DNA of 18,020 bases, taken from NCBI GenBank assembly GCA_016209865.1, contig JACQVL010000123.1, forward strand, positions 1-18,020. Reading direction: 5' to 3'. Shown here in pieces: positions 1 through 7,451 of the stretch. The notes under the pieces were generated by a model, which did no database searches, had not been told where the DNA came from, and was given only the letters and a program-made list of their open reading frames with translations. Both the position numbers and the translations under genes were made by a program. Position 1 is the stretch's first letter, and each line of letters opens with the position of its first letter. This DNA comes from Candidatus Latescibacterota bacterium. GTDB lineage: Bacteria; JAAXHH01; JACQVL01.

Positions 1-413
1 AGGATGACGCCCGTCGTCTGCTCTTCGAGCGAGCGGAGGTAAGCCTCTTTCACCTGGCCGAGAATCTGCTGCTCCCCCACGACCATCGAATCGAGGCTGG
101 ACACGACCCGGAAGAGATGACGGATGGCCGCTTCGTCCGTCAGTCGGTAGAGATACGGGGTGAGGTCCCCGTCCGACAGACCGTGGATCTGGTAGAACCA
201 CGTCTCCACCGGCCTCGGGTCCGGGGCGGCCCCGTTCGTCGTGGCGTAAATCTCGCTCCGGTTGCAGGTCGACAGCACCACGGTCTCCACCAGCTCCCCG
301 GACGATTTCAGGAGAGTGAGCGCCTGCACCTGGCGGGATTCGGTCAGCGCCACGCGATCCCGCACGTCTAACGGCGCGGTATGATAGCTCAGGCCGACGA
401 CGTTGAGATACAT
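1..413 (-). CDS. hemA: Glutamyl-tRNA reductase, N-terminal part (runs off window)
   Basis: This enzyme reduces glutamyl-tRNA(Glu) to glutamate-1-semialdehyde, the first committed step of C5 tetrapyrrole synthesis in the cytoplasm. My translation from the ATG at 413 starts MYLNVVGLSYHTAPLDVR, the usual GluTR opening. It contains LSTCNRSEIY with Cys50, the catalytic cysteine that forms the thioester with glutamate, and later SSLDSMVVGEQQILGQVKEAY, the conserved region at the end of the catalytic domain. Only about 137 codons are present; the NADPH-binding and dimerisation domains lie beyond position 1. The start overlaps the end of the upstream siroheme gene by 25 bp and is preceded by an AGAAGG ribosome site, so the two are translationally coupled. 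Identification is firm. Confidence 0.95.
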   Translation of the reverse strand, partial: MYLNVVGLSYHTAPLDVRDRVALTESRQVQALTLLKSSGELVETVVLSTCNRSEIYATTNGAAPDPRPVETWFYQIHGLSDGDLTPYLYRLTDEAAIRHLFRVVSSLDSMVVGEQQILGQVKEAYLRSLEEQTTGVI

Positions 414-1033
414 GCTTCTACCTTCTGTCGCGCCTCGTCAATCTGCCCACCCCGGATGAGGTCGAGCAGGTCGGCATGGACGAGATTTTCCCAGAGCGCC
501 TGCCGCTGCTCGAAGTCGTCCGGGTACCGTTCTTTCATCTCCGCCCGGTAGCTGCCTAAGATGTCGAGCAAGATAGCGTACTCCGGGCCGAACCGGTGCT
601 CGAGTTGCTGCCGGATGCGTTGCGCCATCGCGGGGCTCGTCCCGCCGGTCGAGATGGCGATGCACAAATCTCCCCGGCGGACGACGGCGGGCATGATGAA
701 ACGGCACAGTCGCGGAGCATCGACGACATTGACGAGCAGGTTCCGGGCGAGGCCGTCTGCGGCGACCTGCTCGTTGACCGCCGGCGCATCCGTCGCGCAG
801 ACGACCAGGAAATACCCCTCCACATCCCCCGGCTCGTACTGGCGGGGAATCCACCGGAACGTCCCGGCCTCCGCAGATTCGCGCAACTGAGACGTGAGGT
901 CGGGACTGATGACCGTCACCCGCGCCCCGCAGTCGAGCAGGGGTTCAATTTTTTGCTCCGCGACCTCGCCGCCGCCGACGATCAGGCACGGCTGGCTGTC
1001 GAGGTCGAGGAAAATGGGATAGTAATGTTTCAT
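389..1033 (-). CDS. Precorrin-2 dehydrogenase / sirohydrochlorin ferrochelatase (CysG N-domain, Met8p-like)
   Basis: A 214-aa single-module siroheme enzyme, equivalent to the N-terminal part of CysG or to yeast Met8p. It oxidises precorrin-2 with NAD and probably inserts iron to give siroheme. Visible are the N-terminal Rossmann motif LIVGGGEVAEQK (residues 17-28), the active-site stretch VNVVDAPRLCRFIMPA, in which Asp105 matches the catalytic aspartate of Met8p, and the signature AISTGGTSPAMAQRIR (about residues 126-140). The C-terminal uroporphyrinogen methyltransferase module of full-length CysG is absent, so that activity must be encoded elsewhere. The stop lies inside hemA (25-bp overlap), placing it in a tetrapyrrole operon. 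Whether it chelates iron as well as dehydrogenates cannot be decided from sequence. Confidence 0.92.
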   Translation of the reverse strand: MKHYYPIFLDLDSQPCLIVGGGEVAEQKIEPLLDCGARVTVISPDLTSQLRESAEAGTFRWIPRQYEPGDVEGYFLVVCATDAPAVNEQVAADGLARNLLVNVVDAPRLCRFIMPAVVRRGDLCIAISTGGTSPAMAQRIRQQLEHRFGPEYAILLDILGSYRAEMKERYPDDFEQRQALWENLVHADLLDLIRGGQIDEARQKVEACISTSSA

Positions 1034-1046
1034 GTGTCTATCGGTT

Positions 1047-1123
1047 CACCACAAAGACACAAAGAGCACAAAGGGTAATGACACTTCTCTTCTTCTCTCT
1101 GTGTCCTTTGTGTCTTTGTGGTG
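1047..1123. repeat. 18-bp perfect inverted repeat made of CACAAAG units
   Basis: The arms CACCACAAAGACACAAAG (1047-1064) and CTTTGTGTCTTTGTGGTG (1106-1123) are exact reverse complements separated by 41 bases. The left arm continues into a third CACAAAG at 1067-1073. The units recur every 8-9 bases. The element fills most of the 103-bp gap between the ccsA-like gene and the siroheme gene on the minus strand, so it would be transcribed and could fold as a long hairpin within the operon message. There is no T-tract, so it is not a classic terminator. Confidence 0.85.
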
Positions 1124-1136
1124 CGTATCATCCGTA

Positions 1137-1955
1137 TCAAAAAATATGCAATTCCGTCCACAGTCCGGCACCGACATAGGCGACGAGGACGGAGACAAAT
1201 CCCACGATCGACAGGTACGCCGCGCGTTTCCCCTGCCAGCCGATCCCTAAGCGGGACCCCAACTGGACGGCGTAGATGCCCCAGGTCAGGACGACGCACA
1301 CGATCTTCGGGTCGACGATCCACGGCAAGATCGAATGCCAGACCTGCTCGGCCCAGAGCACCCCGGTGCCGATCCCGACCGTCAGGAACACCCAGCCGAT
1401 CCAGGTCGCCTTCAGGTTCATCTCATCGAGCATCTCTAAGGACGGGAGCCGGGAGAAGACGACCCCGACCCGGCGCGCGTTGATGTAGTAGATCTGCAAG
1501 ACGTAGAGGAGGCCGGTGATGAACGCGAAGAAGAACGCGGCGTACCCGAGGAAGCTCGCGGTGACATGGAGGCTGAACCAGGAACTCTGGAGGACGGACG
1601 GGAGCGGCCTGACCATCTGCATCGACGCGGCAGACACGACCTGAGCGATGAGAATCAGCGGAACGACGAACGCGCCGAGGGATTTGTCCCGGAAGCGGAA
1701 CTCGATCCCGGCATAGACGAGGGCGACCAGCCAGGCATAGAAGCTCATCGACTCGTGGAGGCCGACGAACGGGAGATGGCCCGACTCCAGCGTCCGGCTG
1801 ATGAGGAAGGCGCTGTGGCCGATGAGGGCCAGGATCAGCAGTCCAGTCGCGTATTGGCCGATCCGAGGCTGTTTGCTCGGAAAATACTGGATGTAGGCTA
1901 AGGTACTCCCGATGTACCCCAGCGTGATCAACCCGTGCAGGAGAGCGATGCCCAT
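1137..1955 (-). CDS. ccsA: CcsA/HemX-family cytochrome c assembly membrane protein
   Basis: A 272-aa polytopic membrane protein with about eight hydrophobic segments from residue 1 to the C-terminus. The family marks are LESGHLPFVGLHESMSFYAW (about residues 56-75) and SSWFSLHVTASFLGYAAFF (about 124-142). They hold His67 and His130, in the places of the histidines that ligand haem in CcsA/ResC. A degenerate tryptophan-rich segment, WAEQVWHSILPWIVDPK (201-217), carries the Asp of the WWD motif but lacks its full WGxxWxWD form. At this size, and first in a tetrapyrrole operon, it may act like HemX, which modulates GluTR in Bacillus, rather than as a true System II haem exporter; that is inference. 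It is transcribed from a promoter at 2018-2046, divergent from nifS. Confidence 0.85.
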   Translation of the reverse strand: MGIALLHGLITLGYIGSTLAYIQYFPSKQPRIGQYATGLLILALIGHSAFLISRTLESGHLPFVGLHESMSFYAWLVALVYAGIEFRFRDKSLGAFVVPLILIAQVVSAASMQMVRPLPSVLQSSWFSLHVTASFLGYAAFFFAFITGLLYVLQIYYINARRVGVVFSRLPSLEMLDEMNLKATWIGWVFLTVGIGTGVLWAEQVWHSILPWIVDPKIVCVVLTWGIYAVQLGSRLGIGWQGKRAAYLSIVGFVSVLVAYVGAGLWTELHIF

Positions 1956-2017
1956 CGCGTTCGGCCCCCGGCGTCACACCAGACACGACCCGTCCCCGTC
2001 GAAACAGTCCTATTGCC

Positions 2018-2046
2018 AAAATAGGGGTTCTGACGAAGAGCGTCAA
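2018..2046 (-). promoter_or_regulatory. Candidate sigma70 promoter for the ccsA-sir-hemA operon
   Basis: Read on the minus strand, TTGACG (2041-2046) is followed after 17 bases by TATTTT (2018-2023), about 63 bp upstream of the ccsA start. The -10 overlaps a small palindrome CCTAT-N7-ATAGG (2009-2025) that could be a regulator site. The spacing is ideal, but the -10 is only a partial match to TATAAT. Confidence 0.55.
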
Positions 2047-2071
2047 GAGTTTTTGTCATCCGTGATAATCC

Positions 2072-2100
2072 TTGACAGTCGGAGCGTTTCCCGGTATTTT
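2072..2100 (+). promoter_or_regulatory. Candidate sigma70 promoter for the nifS-iscU-mnmA operon
   Basis: A perfect TTGACA (2072-2077) is followed after 17 bases by TATTTT (2095-2100), 51 bp upstream of the chosen nifS start. It is the mirror partner of the divergent promoter at 2018-2046, with the same -10 and spacing. The match is good, but there is no experimental support. Confidence 0.6.
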
Positions 2101-2151
2101 GACGGATGGTTCATGACGAATGGGTTCTCGTTCTGCAACAGGGCATCAGCC

Positions 2152-3351
2152 ATGCGGCGAATCTACCTTGATCACAACGCGACGACGCCGGTCCGGCCGG
2201 AGGTGCTGGAGGCGATGCTCCCGTTCTTCCGCGAACGGTTCGGGAACGCGTCGAGCATCCACGCCTTCGGACAGGCGGCACGGGCTCCGGTCGAGGAAGC
2301 GCGGGCGCAGGCGGCGAGGCTGCTCGGCGCCCGGCCCGGTGAGGTGTTCTTCACGAGCGGGGGGACGGAATCGGATAATTTGGCCATCAAAGGGGTTGCG
2401 TATGCGAATCGGGGCCGCGGGTCTCATATCATCACCTCACAGATCGAGCACCATGCGGTCCTCAATAGTTGCCAATTCTTAGAACAGGAAGGGTTCACCG
2501 TCACCTATCTGCCAGTCGATTCGGACGGACTGGTCGACCCGGACGACGTGGCGCGTACGATCACGGATCGGACGATCCTGGTTTCCATCATGCACGCGAA
2601 CAACGAGATCGGGACGATCCAGCCGGTCGAAGAGATCGGCCGGATCGCGCGAGAGCGTGGAGTGTTTTTCCACACGGACGCGGTGCAGTCCGCCGGAAAA
2701 CTGCCGATCGAGGTTGACGCGATGTACATCGACCTGCTCTCCATCTCCGGCCATAAGCTGTATGGCCCGAAGGGGGTCGGGGCGGTCTACATCCGAAAGG
2801 GAACACAAATCGTCCAGACGGCCCACGGCGGCCATCACGAGGGGGACGTGCGGGCGGGGACGGAGAACACGCCGGGGATCGTCGGGCTGGGCAAGGCGGC
2901 GGAGCTCGCGTTCATCGAGCGGGAGGCTGAAGCGCAGCATCTGACTCAATTGCGGGATCTCTTGCAGCGCCGTCTCCTCGACGAGATCGACGACATCCGG
3001 GTCAACGGTCACCCGACCCGCCGGTTGCCCGGCACGCTCAACGTCTCGTTCACGGCGGCGGAAGGGGAGTCGCTCATCCTGAGTCTTGATCTTAAAGGCA
3101 TCGCGGTGTCGAGCGGCTCCGCCTGTACATCAGGCTCATTGGAACCCTCCCACGTCCTGCTGGCGCTCGGACTCGACCCGCAGCTCGCGCAGACCTCCGT
3201 CCGGTTCAGCTTCGGCCGGGACAACACGCGGGAGGACGTGGAGGACGTGATGGAGCACCTGCCCGAGATCGTCGCCCGTCTTCGCGCGATGTCTGCACTG
3301 ACGGTGAAGCAAGAGAAAATCCGGGGTTCGGGATTCGGGGTACGGGGTTAG
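2152..3351 (+). CDS. nifS: Cysteine desulfurase (NifS/IscS family)
   Basis: A PLP enzyme that takes sulfur from cysteine as a protein persulfide. The 399-aa product opens MRRIYLDHNATTPVRPEV. It has SGGTESDNLA (69-78), His101, the PLP contacts Asp176 and Gln179 in HTDAVQSAGK, the Schiff-base Lys202 in SISGHKLYGPKG, RAGTENTPG (235-243) and the persulfide Cys325 in SSGSACTSGS. I chose the ATG at 2152 because the family starts there; an ATG at 2113 would add 13 unlike residues, and the open frame back to 1912 runs through the promoters. It heads an operon with iscU (32-bp gap) and mnmA, so it probably feeds both Fe-S assembly and tRNA thiolation. The last eight residues and the TAG stop come from a heptamer repeat array (3324-3351). 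Confidence 0.95.
   Translation: MRRIYLDHNATTPVRPEVLEAMLPFFRERFGNASSIHAFGQAARAPVEEARAQAARLLGARPGEVFFTSGGTESDNLAIKGVAYANRGRGSHIITSQIEHHAVLNSCQFLEQEGFTVTYLPVDSDGLVDPDDVARTITDRTILVSIMHANNEIGTIQPVEEIGRIARERGVFFHTDAVQSAGKLPIEVDAMYIDLLSISGHKLYGPKGVGAVYIRKGTQIVQTAHGGHHEGDVRAGTENTPGIVGLGKAAELAFIEREAEAQHLTQLRDLLQRRLLDEIDDIRVNGHPTRRLPGTLNVSFTAAEGESLILSLDLKGIAVSSGSACTSGSLEPSHVLLALGLDPQLAQTSVRFSFGRDNTREDVEDVMEHLPEIVARLRAMSALTVKQEKIRGSGFGVRG
3324..3351. repeat. Heptanucleotide tandem array, 4 units (GGGTTCG type)
   Basis: Four consecutive 7-base units, GGGTTCG, GGATTCG, GGGTACG and GGGTTAG, make 28 bp. The array encodes the glycine-rich tail GSGFGVRG of the cysteine desulfurase, and the last unit supplies its TAG stop. 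The preceding enzyme is already complete, so the tail looks like a repeat that has grown into, or captured, the gene end. Confidence 0.85.
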
Positions 3352-3382
3352 GGAAAGACAACGGGCACATGAGGATGAGGGC

Positions 3383-3754
3383 ATGTACACCCCGCAAGTG
3401 ATGGACCACTTCCAGAACCCCCGCAACGTGGGAGATATCCCGGACGCGGACGCGGTCGGCCTGGCCGGAAACCCGGTCTGCGGCGACACGATGAAGCTGT
3501 CCCTGAAGATCGTCGACGACCGGATCGTCGACGCCAAGTTCCGGACGTTCGGGTGCGCGGCCGCGATCGCGACGAGCAGCAAATTGACCGAAATGCTCAT
3601 CGGACAGACGATCGCGGAGGCGTTGACGATCACGAATGAGTCGGTCGCCGGGGCGCTCGGCGGGCTGCCCCAGGCCAAGATGCACTGTTCCGTCCTGGCC
3701 GCCGACGGCGTTCGGGCCGCGGTCGCGGATTATCGCAAGCGAGATCACAGATGA
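3383..3754 (+). CDS. iscU: IscU/NifU-type Fe-S cluster assembly scaffold
   Basis: A 123-aa scaffold on which [2Fe-2S] clusters are built with sulfur from the desulfurase. The three cluster cysteines are present: Cys33 in GNPVCGD (with the conserved Asp35), Cys58 in [12 protein letters not shown], and Cys102 in [10 protein letters not shown]. The N-terminus [17 protein letters not shown] is typical of the family and the length is normal. A purine-rich GAGGATGAGGGC precedes the ATG. The final DHR and the TGA stop lie in a CACAGATGA nonamer, and the stop overlaps the mnmA start as ATGA, so translation is coupled. The position between nifS and mnmA suggests one dedicated sulfur-handling operon. 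Confidence 0.95.
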   Translation: MYTPQVMDHFQNPRNVGDIPDADAVGLAGNPVCGDTMKLSLKIVDDRIVDAKFRTFGCAAAIATSSKLTEMLIGQTIAEALTITNESVAGALGGLPQAKMHCSVLAADGVRAAVADYRKRDHR

Positions 3755-3763
3755 CCCAGATAG
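3746..3763. repeat. Nonamer repeat CACAGATGA/CCCAGATAG at the iscU-mnmA junction
   Basis: CACAGATGA (3746-3754) is followed directly by CCCAGATAG (3755-3763), matching at seven of nine bases. The first unit contains the overlapping stop of iscU and start of mnmA. The same nonamer ends the PfkB-family gene at 9490-9516. With only two units here, chance is possible, but the reuse at a second gene end makes a shared origin likely. Confidence 0.5.
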
Positions 3764-4911
3764 AAAAAATCAATGACACCGCCAATCGCCTCCCGCCCCC
3801 CGGCGCGTCCGTCGTCGTTGCCATGAGCGGTGGAGTCGATAGCTCCGTCGCCGCGGCCCTGCTCGTCGAGGCCGGCTGCCAGGTCATCGGCATCACGATG
3901 CACCTGTGGGACTACCAGACGGTCGGCGGCAACGTCCGCCGGGAGCACGGCTGCTGTACCCTCGACGACCGGAACGACGCACGGGTCGTCGCCGGACGCT
4001 TAGGCATCCCGTATTACGTCGTCGATTTTCGTGAGGAGTTCCGGACGGGGGTGATCGAGCGGTTCGTCGCGGACTACCTCGGCGGCCGGACGCCCAACCC
4101 GTGCATCGCGTGCAACAGCCAGGTCAAGTTCGGCGTCCTGCTCGACAAGGCACGCGCCCTCGGCGCGGAGTACGTCGCCACCGGCCACTACGCCCGTGTC
4201 GTCCACGACCCGGAGCGGGACCGTTCCCTCCTGAAGCGCGGGGTCGACCCGTCGAAGGATCAGTCCTACGCCCTCTGGGAGCTGACGCAGGACGAGTTAG
4301 CGCGGACGCTGTTCCCCGTCGGCGGTCTGACGAAAGAGGAGACCCGGCGGCTGGCGGCCCGGCTGGCCCCGCGCGTGGCCGAGAAGCGGGACAGCTATGA
4401 GGTCTGCTTCATCCAGGACGACCGCTACGAGCGGTTCCTCCGGGAGTGGACGGATGCTCATCCGGGTGATCTCCTCACTCTCGACGACCCTATCCGGCCC
4501 GGCCCGATCGTGGATACGAACGGGACGGTGCTCGGCCAGCACCGCGGGTACCCGCTCTACACGATCGGCCAGCGGAAGGGGTTGGGCCTGACGGCCGGCC
4601 GGCCGGTCTACGTCGTGGCCATCCATCCGGAGACGAACACGGTCGTCGTCGGGGCGGACGACGAGTTGATGCGGGACACGTGCCTGGCGGATGCTGTCAA
4701 CTGGCAGGGGATCGACCGGCCAGCCGGTCCGGGCCGGGCGGACGTGCAGATCCGGTACAGGCACCGGAGCGCAGCGGCCACGATCGTCCCGCTCGACGAG
4801 CGCAGCGTGACGATCACCTTCGACGAGCCGCAGCGTGCCATCACCCCGGGACAGTCAGCCGTGTTCTACGACGGCGAGACCGTTCTCGGCGGGGGCATCA
4901 TCCGGGAATGA
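3751..4911 (+). CDS. mnmA: tRNA-specific 2-thiouridylase MnmA
   Basis: It thiolates U34 of tRNA(Lys), tRNA(Glu) and tRNA(Gln) in the cytoplasm, using ATP and a relayed persulfide. The 386-aa protein has the PP-loop [11 protein letters not shown] (24-34), the catalytic Cys118 in [23 protein letters not shown] (143-150), the tRNA/ATP region [10 protein letters not shown], the second catalytic Cys219 in YEVCFIQDD, and the central-domain signature [13 protein letters not shown]. The C-terminal beta-barrel domain ends with [13 protein letters not shown]. The start ATG overlaps the iscU stop. With nifS and iscU just upstream it resembles the YrvO-MnmA arrangement, in which one desulfurase feeds MnmA directly, but an IscU scaffold is included here. 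Confidence 0.97.
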   Translation: MTQIEKINDTANRLPPPGASVVVAMSGGVDSSVAAALLVEAGCQVIGITMHLWDYQTVGGNVRREHGCCTLDDRNDARVVAGRLGIPYYVVDFREEFRTGVIERFVADYLGGRTPNPCIACNSQVKFGVLLDKARALGAEYVATGHYARVVHDPERDRSLLKRGVDPSKDQSYALWELTQDELARTLFPVGGLTKEETRRLAARLAPRVAEKRDSYEVCFIQDDRYERFLREWTDAHPGDLLTLDDPIRPGPIVDTNGTVLGQHRGYPLYTIGQRKGLGLTAGRPVYVVAIHPETNTVVVGADDELMRDTCLADAVNWQGIDRPAGPGRADVQIRYRHRSAAATIVPLDERSVTITFDEPQRAITPGQSAVFYDGETVLGGGIIRE

Positions 4912-4924
4912 CGATGGGGCGACC

Positions 4925-5860
4925 ATGCCTGCCCTCTCCGTATCTCACTCGATCCAACGGTTTTTTCGTCCTTCGTCCTTCGTTCTTTGTCTTTGCCTTT
5001 TCCTCCTGTGGGTGAGCGAACCGGCCGCCGGGGCAGCCTGGATGAGCCGCCGGACCGACCGGGTGCATCTCACGTACCACCAGGACGACCGTCCGGTCGC
5101 TGACCTCGTCCTGAACGCCTTCACCACGGCGTATCCACGCCTGACCGCGGACATCGGGTTCAGTCCGCCGGACACTATCCGCATCATCATCGCCGGGACG
5201 AATCAGGAATTCCAGACTCTGACCCAGGGGGCGGTCCCGGACTGGGGAGCGGGATGCGCCATACCCGATGAGAACCTCATCGTGCTGAAGTCGTCTCGCA
5301 TTCCCGGTCTGGATGCGGATGTGCGGGAAGTGGTCGTCCACGAGCTGTCCCATATCGTCCTGAATCAGGCGCTCAACGGGGCGGATGTTCCGCGCTGGCT
5401 GGATGAAGGGTTTGCGATGCACGAATCGCGTGAATGGCAGGTCTGGCAGCGGCTCTCGTTGACCCTGGCGGTGCTGTCCCATTCCCTCATCCCTCTCCGC
5501 GACATCCGGCACGTGAACACGTTCTCCGAACGGAAAGCGCAACTGGCCTACTTAGAGAGTTCGTTAGCGGTGCGATTCATCTTAGCCCGGTACGGCCGCC
5601 AGGGTCTCCAGCAACTCATCCAGGGGTTCGCCACGGCCGGGACGACGGACGGGGCGTTCATGGATGGCTTAGGGACCGGGATGGACGAATTCGAGGCGGC
5701 ATGGCTGGAAGACCTGACGCGGCAGTACGGATGGCGGGCGCTGTCGGGCGAGGTCTTCTCGTTCTGGGTGATCGCGACGCTGTTGTTCCTGCTCGCGTAC
5801 TGGTCGAAGCGGCGCCAGGCGCGTCTGATCGTCCAGCGGTGGGAACGGGAAGAAGAATGA
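4925..5860 (+). CDS. Membrane-anchored MA-family metallopeptidase (HELSH)
   Basis: A 311-aa exported gluzincin of the peptidase MA-like family. It has an N-terminal signal peptide (about residues 1-37; hydrophobic core 18-30, then SEPAAGAA), a zinc motif VVVHELSHIVLNQ with His139, Glu140 and His143, and a probable third ligand, Glu161 in RWLDEGFAMHE. A single C-terminal membrane helix, FSFWVIATLLFLLAYWS, is followed by a charged tail. It would therefore be a periplasmic protease anchored to the inner membrane; the substrate is unknown. I chose the ATG at 4925, just after mnmA, because it gives a proper signal peptide; the open frame continues upstream inside mnmA. Residues 14-23 are encoded by a heptamer repeat array. 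The stop overlaps the next start as ATGA. Confidence 0.85.
   Translation: MPALSVSHSIQRFFRPSSFVLCLCLFLLWVSEPAAGAAWMSRRTDRVHLTYHQDDRPVADLVLNAFTTAYPRLTADIGFSPPDTIRIIIAGTNQEFQTLTQGAVPDWGAGCAIPDENLIVLKSSRIPGLDADVREVVVHELSHIVLNQALNGADVPRWLDEGFAMHESREWQVWQRLSLTLAVLSHSLIPLRDIRHVNTFSERKAQLAYLESSLAVRFILARYGRQGLQQLIQGFATAGTTDGAFMDGLGTGMDEFEAAWLEDLTRQYGWRALSGEVFSFWVIATLLFLLAYWSKRRQARLIVQRWEREEE
4965..4992. repeat. Heptanucleotide tandem array, 4 units (TTCGTCC type), inside a signal-peptide coding region
   Basis: TTCGTCC, TTCGTCC, TTCGTTC and TTTGTCT follow without gaps, and a further decayed unit may reach about 4999. The array encodes residues 14-23 of the peptidase signal peptide (FRPSSFVLCL), the start of its hydrophobic core. 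Confidence 0.8.
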
Positions 5861-6768
5861 CACTCCGTCACGGCATTGAATACGCCGGAGTCCGGCTGCT
5901 GATCGCCCTGGCGGGCACGGTCTCGCCGGAGACTGGGTTCCGGCTGGGTGGGCTCCTGGGCGAATTGACGTTTCGAGTCATTCGCACACGGCGGCACGTG
6001 GTCATGCAGAACCTCGTCCGGGCGTTTGGAGACGGGTACGGGAAGGATACGATGACGCAGCTTGCGCAGGCGGCCTACCGTCACCTCGGTCAGACGGCCG
6101 TCGAGCACGCCCGGCTCTTAGCGTCCCGTGCGACAGCCATCACTGGGCGGGTTGAGGTGAACGGTGCGGACCATCTCGCGCAGGCCGTCCAGCAGGGACG
6201 CGGCGCGGTGCTCGTCACCGGCCATTTCGGCCACTGGGAACTCCTCGGGGCGACGGTTGCCGCCCTCGGCTATCCGATCTCCGTCGTCGCCAAAGACCAG
6301 CACAACCCGGCGGTCAACCGGCTGATCAACGAGGGCCGGGAGCGGCTCGGCCTGCGCGTCATCCCGATGGCGTCCGCGACCCACGCAGTCGTCCGGGCGT
6401 TGCGGCGGAACGAGTGCGTCGGTCTGCTCGTCGATCAGGATGCGGGGCCCGGCGGGACGTTCGTGCAGTTCCTCGGCGCTCCCGCTTCGACATACCAGGG
6501 TCCCGCGCTCTTCGCGCTGCGCACGGGCGCGCCCATCATCCCGTGTTTTATCGTCAGGACAGGGGTCGAACGCCACCAGGTTGTCTTCGAGCCGCCGATC
6601 CAGGCGGTCCCGGCTGACGATGAGGCGGCGGATATCCAGCAGTACACTCAGCAATACACGACTGTACTGGAACGGTACGTCCGTGCGCATCCGGACCACT
6701 GGTTCTGGGTCCACCGGCGGTGGAAGACGGCGGCACCACGAGAGAAAATTTTGGATTTTGGATTTTAG
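5857..6768 (+). CDS. lpxL: Lipid A biosynthesis acyltransferase (LpxL/HtrB family)
   Basis: A 303-aa inner-membrane enzyme that transfers secondary acyl chains onto lipid A precursors. It has an N-terminal hydrophobic segment, the catalytic HX4E motif in VTGHFGHWELLG (His123, Glu128), then LLVDQDAGPGGTFVQF and TGAPIIPCFIVRT, and the family-ending HPDHWFWVHRRWKT. The chosen ATG at 5857 overlaps the peptidase stop as ATGA; the open frame runs back to 5434 but that part is a shadow of the peptidase. The last five residues (LDFGF) and the TAG stop are built from a TTTTGGA heptamer array. Its presence argues for a lipopolysaccharide outer membrane. Acyl-chain and position specificity are not readable here. 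Confidence 0.92.
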   Translation: MTLRHGIEYAGVRLLIALAGTVSPETGFRLGGLLGELTFRVIRTRRHVVMQNLVRAFGDGYGKDTMTQLAQAAYRHLGQTAVEHARLLASRATAITGRVEVNGADHLAQAVQQGRGAVLVTGHFGHWELLGATVAALGYPISVVAKDQHNPAVNRLINEGRERLGLRVIPMASATHAVVRALRRNECVGLLVDQDAGPGGTFVQFLGAPASTYQGPALFALRTGAPIIPCFIVRTGVERHQVVFEPPIQAVPADDEAADIQQYTQQYTTVLERYVRAHPDHWFWVHRRWKTAAPREKILDFGF

Positions 6769-6776
6769 ATTTTGGA
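6749..6776. repeat. Heptanucleotide tandem array, 4 units (TTTTGGA)
   Basis: TTTTGGA, TTTTGGA, TTTTAGA and TTTTGGA make an AT-rich 28-bp island in GC-rich DNA. The third unit differs by one base, and that G-to-A change creates the TAG stop of the acyltransferase gene (6766-6768). The remaining 88 bases to the next gene hold only its ribosome site. Confidence 0.9.
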
Positions 6777-6864
6777 TTGCGACGTCCTGTTACGTACGAT
6801 GTGGGGGCGTTATTCTTGTGGCACCGGGAATCTCTTGAGAATACAGCTACGGAGGAAACGACAG

Positions 6865-7449
6865 ATGTTCACTCTGACGAGCCGTCTGACACAATCCTTT
6901 CTTATCATCGGTATCGTCGCCAGTTTGATGATCACCGAGATCGTCATGGGGCAACAGTCCGGCAAGGGCGGCGGCGCGGCGGCATCCGCGGCGGGGGTTT
7001 CCTGGACGGTGCCGTCCCGCTGGAAAGCGCAGGGCGACCGGCCGATGCGGGTGGCGACGTACACGATCCCCGTCGCACCGGGCGATCCGGAGCCGGGCGA
7101 GTGCGGCGTTTTCTTCTTCGGAGCGGGTCAGGGCGGGGATGTGCAGTCCAACTTGACACGCTGGACGAATCAGTTCGAGCAGCCGGACGGCAAAACGCCA
7201 GCCGCCAAGACCGAGAAGAAAACGATCAACGGGATCGCCGTCACGACGATCAGCGTATCGGGCACATACCTGGCGTCCATGGGACCGATGGCGGTAGGCC
7301 AGGAGAAGAAGCCGAACTTCAGGCTGCTCGGGGTGGTCATCGCAGCGCCGGGCGGGAATGTGTTCTTGAAACTCACCGGGCCGGCCAAGACGGTGGCCGC
7401 CGCGGAGCCGGAATTTCAGGGGATAGTGGCGTCGTTAAAAAAGATGTAA
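6865..7449 (+). CDS. Secreted protein of unknown function
   Basis: I do not recognise a specific family. The 194-aa product starts at an ATG preceded by a strong GGAGG (6851-6855, nine bases away), which decides the start over the longer frame opening at 6772. Residues 1-30 form a signal peptide (hydrophobic SFLIIGIVASLMITEIVMG). A Gly/Ala-rich linker follows (KGGGAAASAAG), then a globular domain starting VSWTVPSRWKAQGDRPMR, with several Thr/Val-rich beta-type strands, a QSNLTRWTNQF segment and a C-terminal FQGIVASLKKM. The W-x-x-P-x-x-W opening resembles small secreted domains annotated as hypothetical in many environmental bacteria. It lies two bases before the heptosyltransferase start, so the two are co-translated, hinting at an envelope role. 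Confidence 0.8.
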   Translation: MFTLTSRLTQSFLIIGIVASLMITEIVMGQQSGKGGGAAASAAGVSWTVPSRWKAQGDRPMRVATYTIPVAPGDPEPGECGVFFFGAGQGGDVQSNLTRWTNQFEQPDGKTPAAKTEKKTINGIAVTTISVSGTYLASMGPMAVGQEKKPNFRLLGVVIAAPGGNVFLKLTGPAKTVAAAEPEFQGIVASLKKM

Positions 7450-7451
7450 AG

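Noticed and set aside
1030-1323. Minus-strand open frame across the CACAAAG inverted repeat
   Set aside because: It overlaps the ccsA-like gene in another frame and has no coding character; it exists because the repeat lacks stops.
1912-2151. N-terminal extension of the cysteine desulfurase frame
   Set aside because: It crosses both divergent promoters and gives 80 residues unlike the family; the standard start MRRIYLDHNATTP fits 2152.
6720-7451. Open frame upstream of and in frame with the heptosyltransferase
   Set aside because: It runs antiparallel in sense to the acyltransferase end and through the secreted-protein gene in another frame; the translation is low-complexity shadow sequence and the GT9 start is at 7452.
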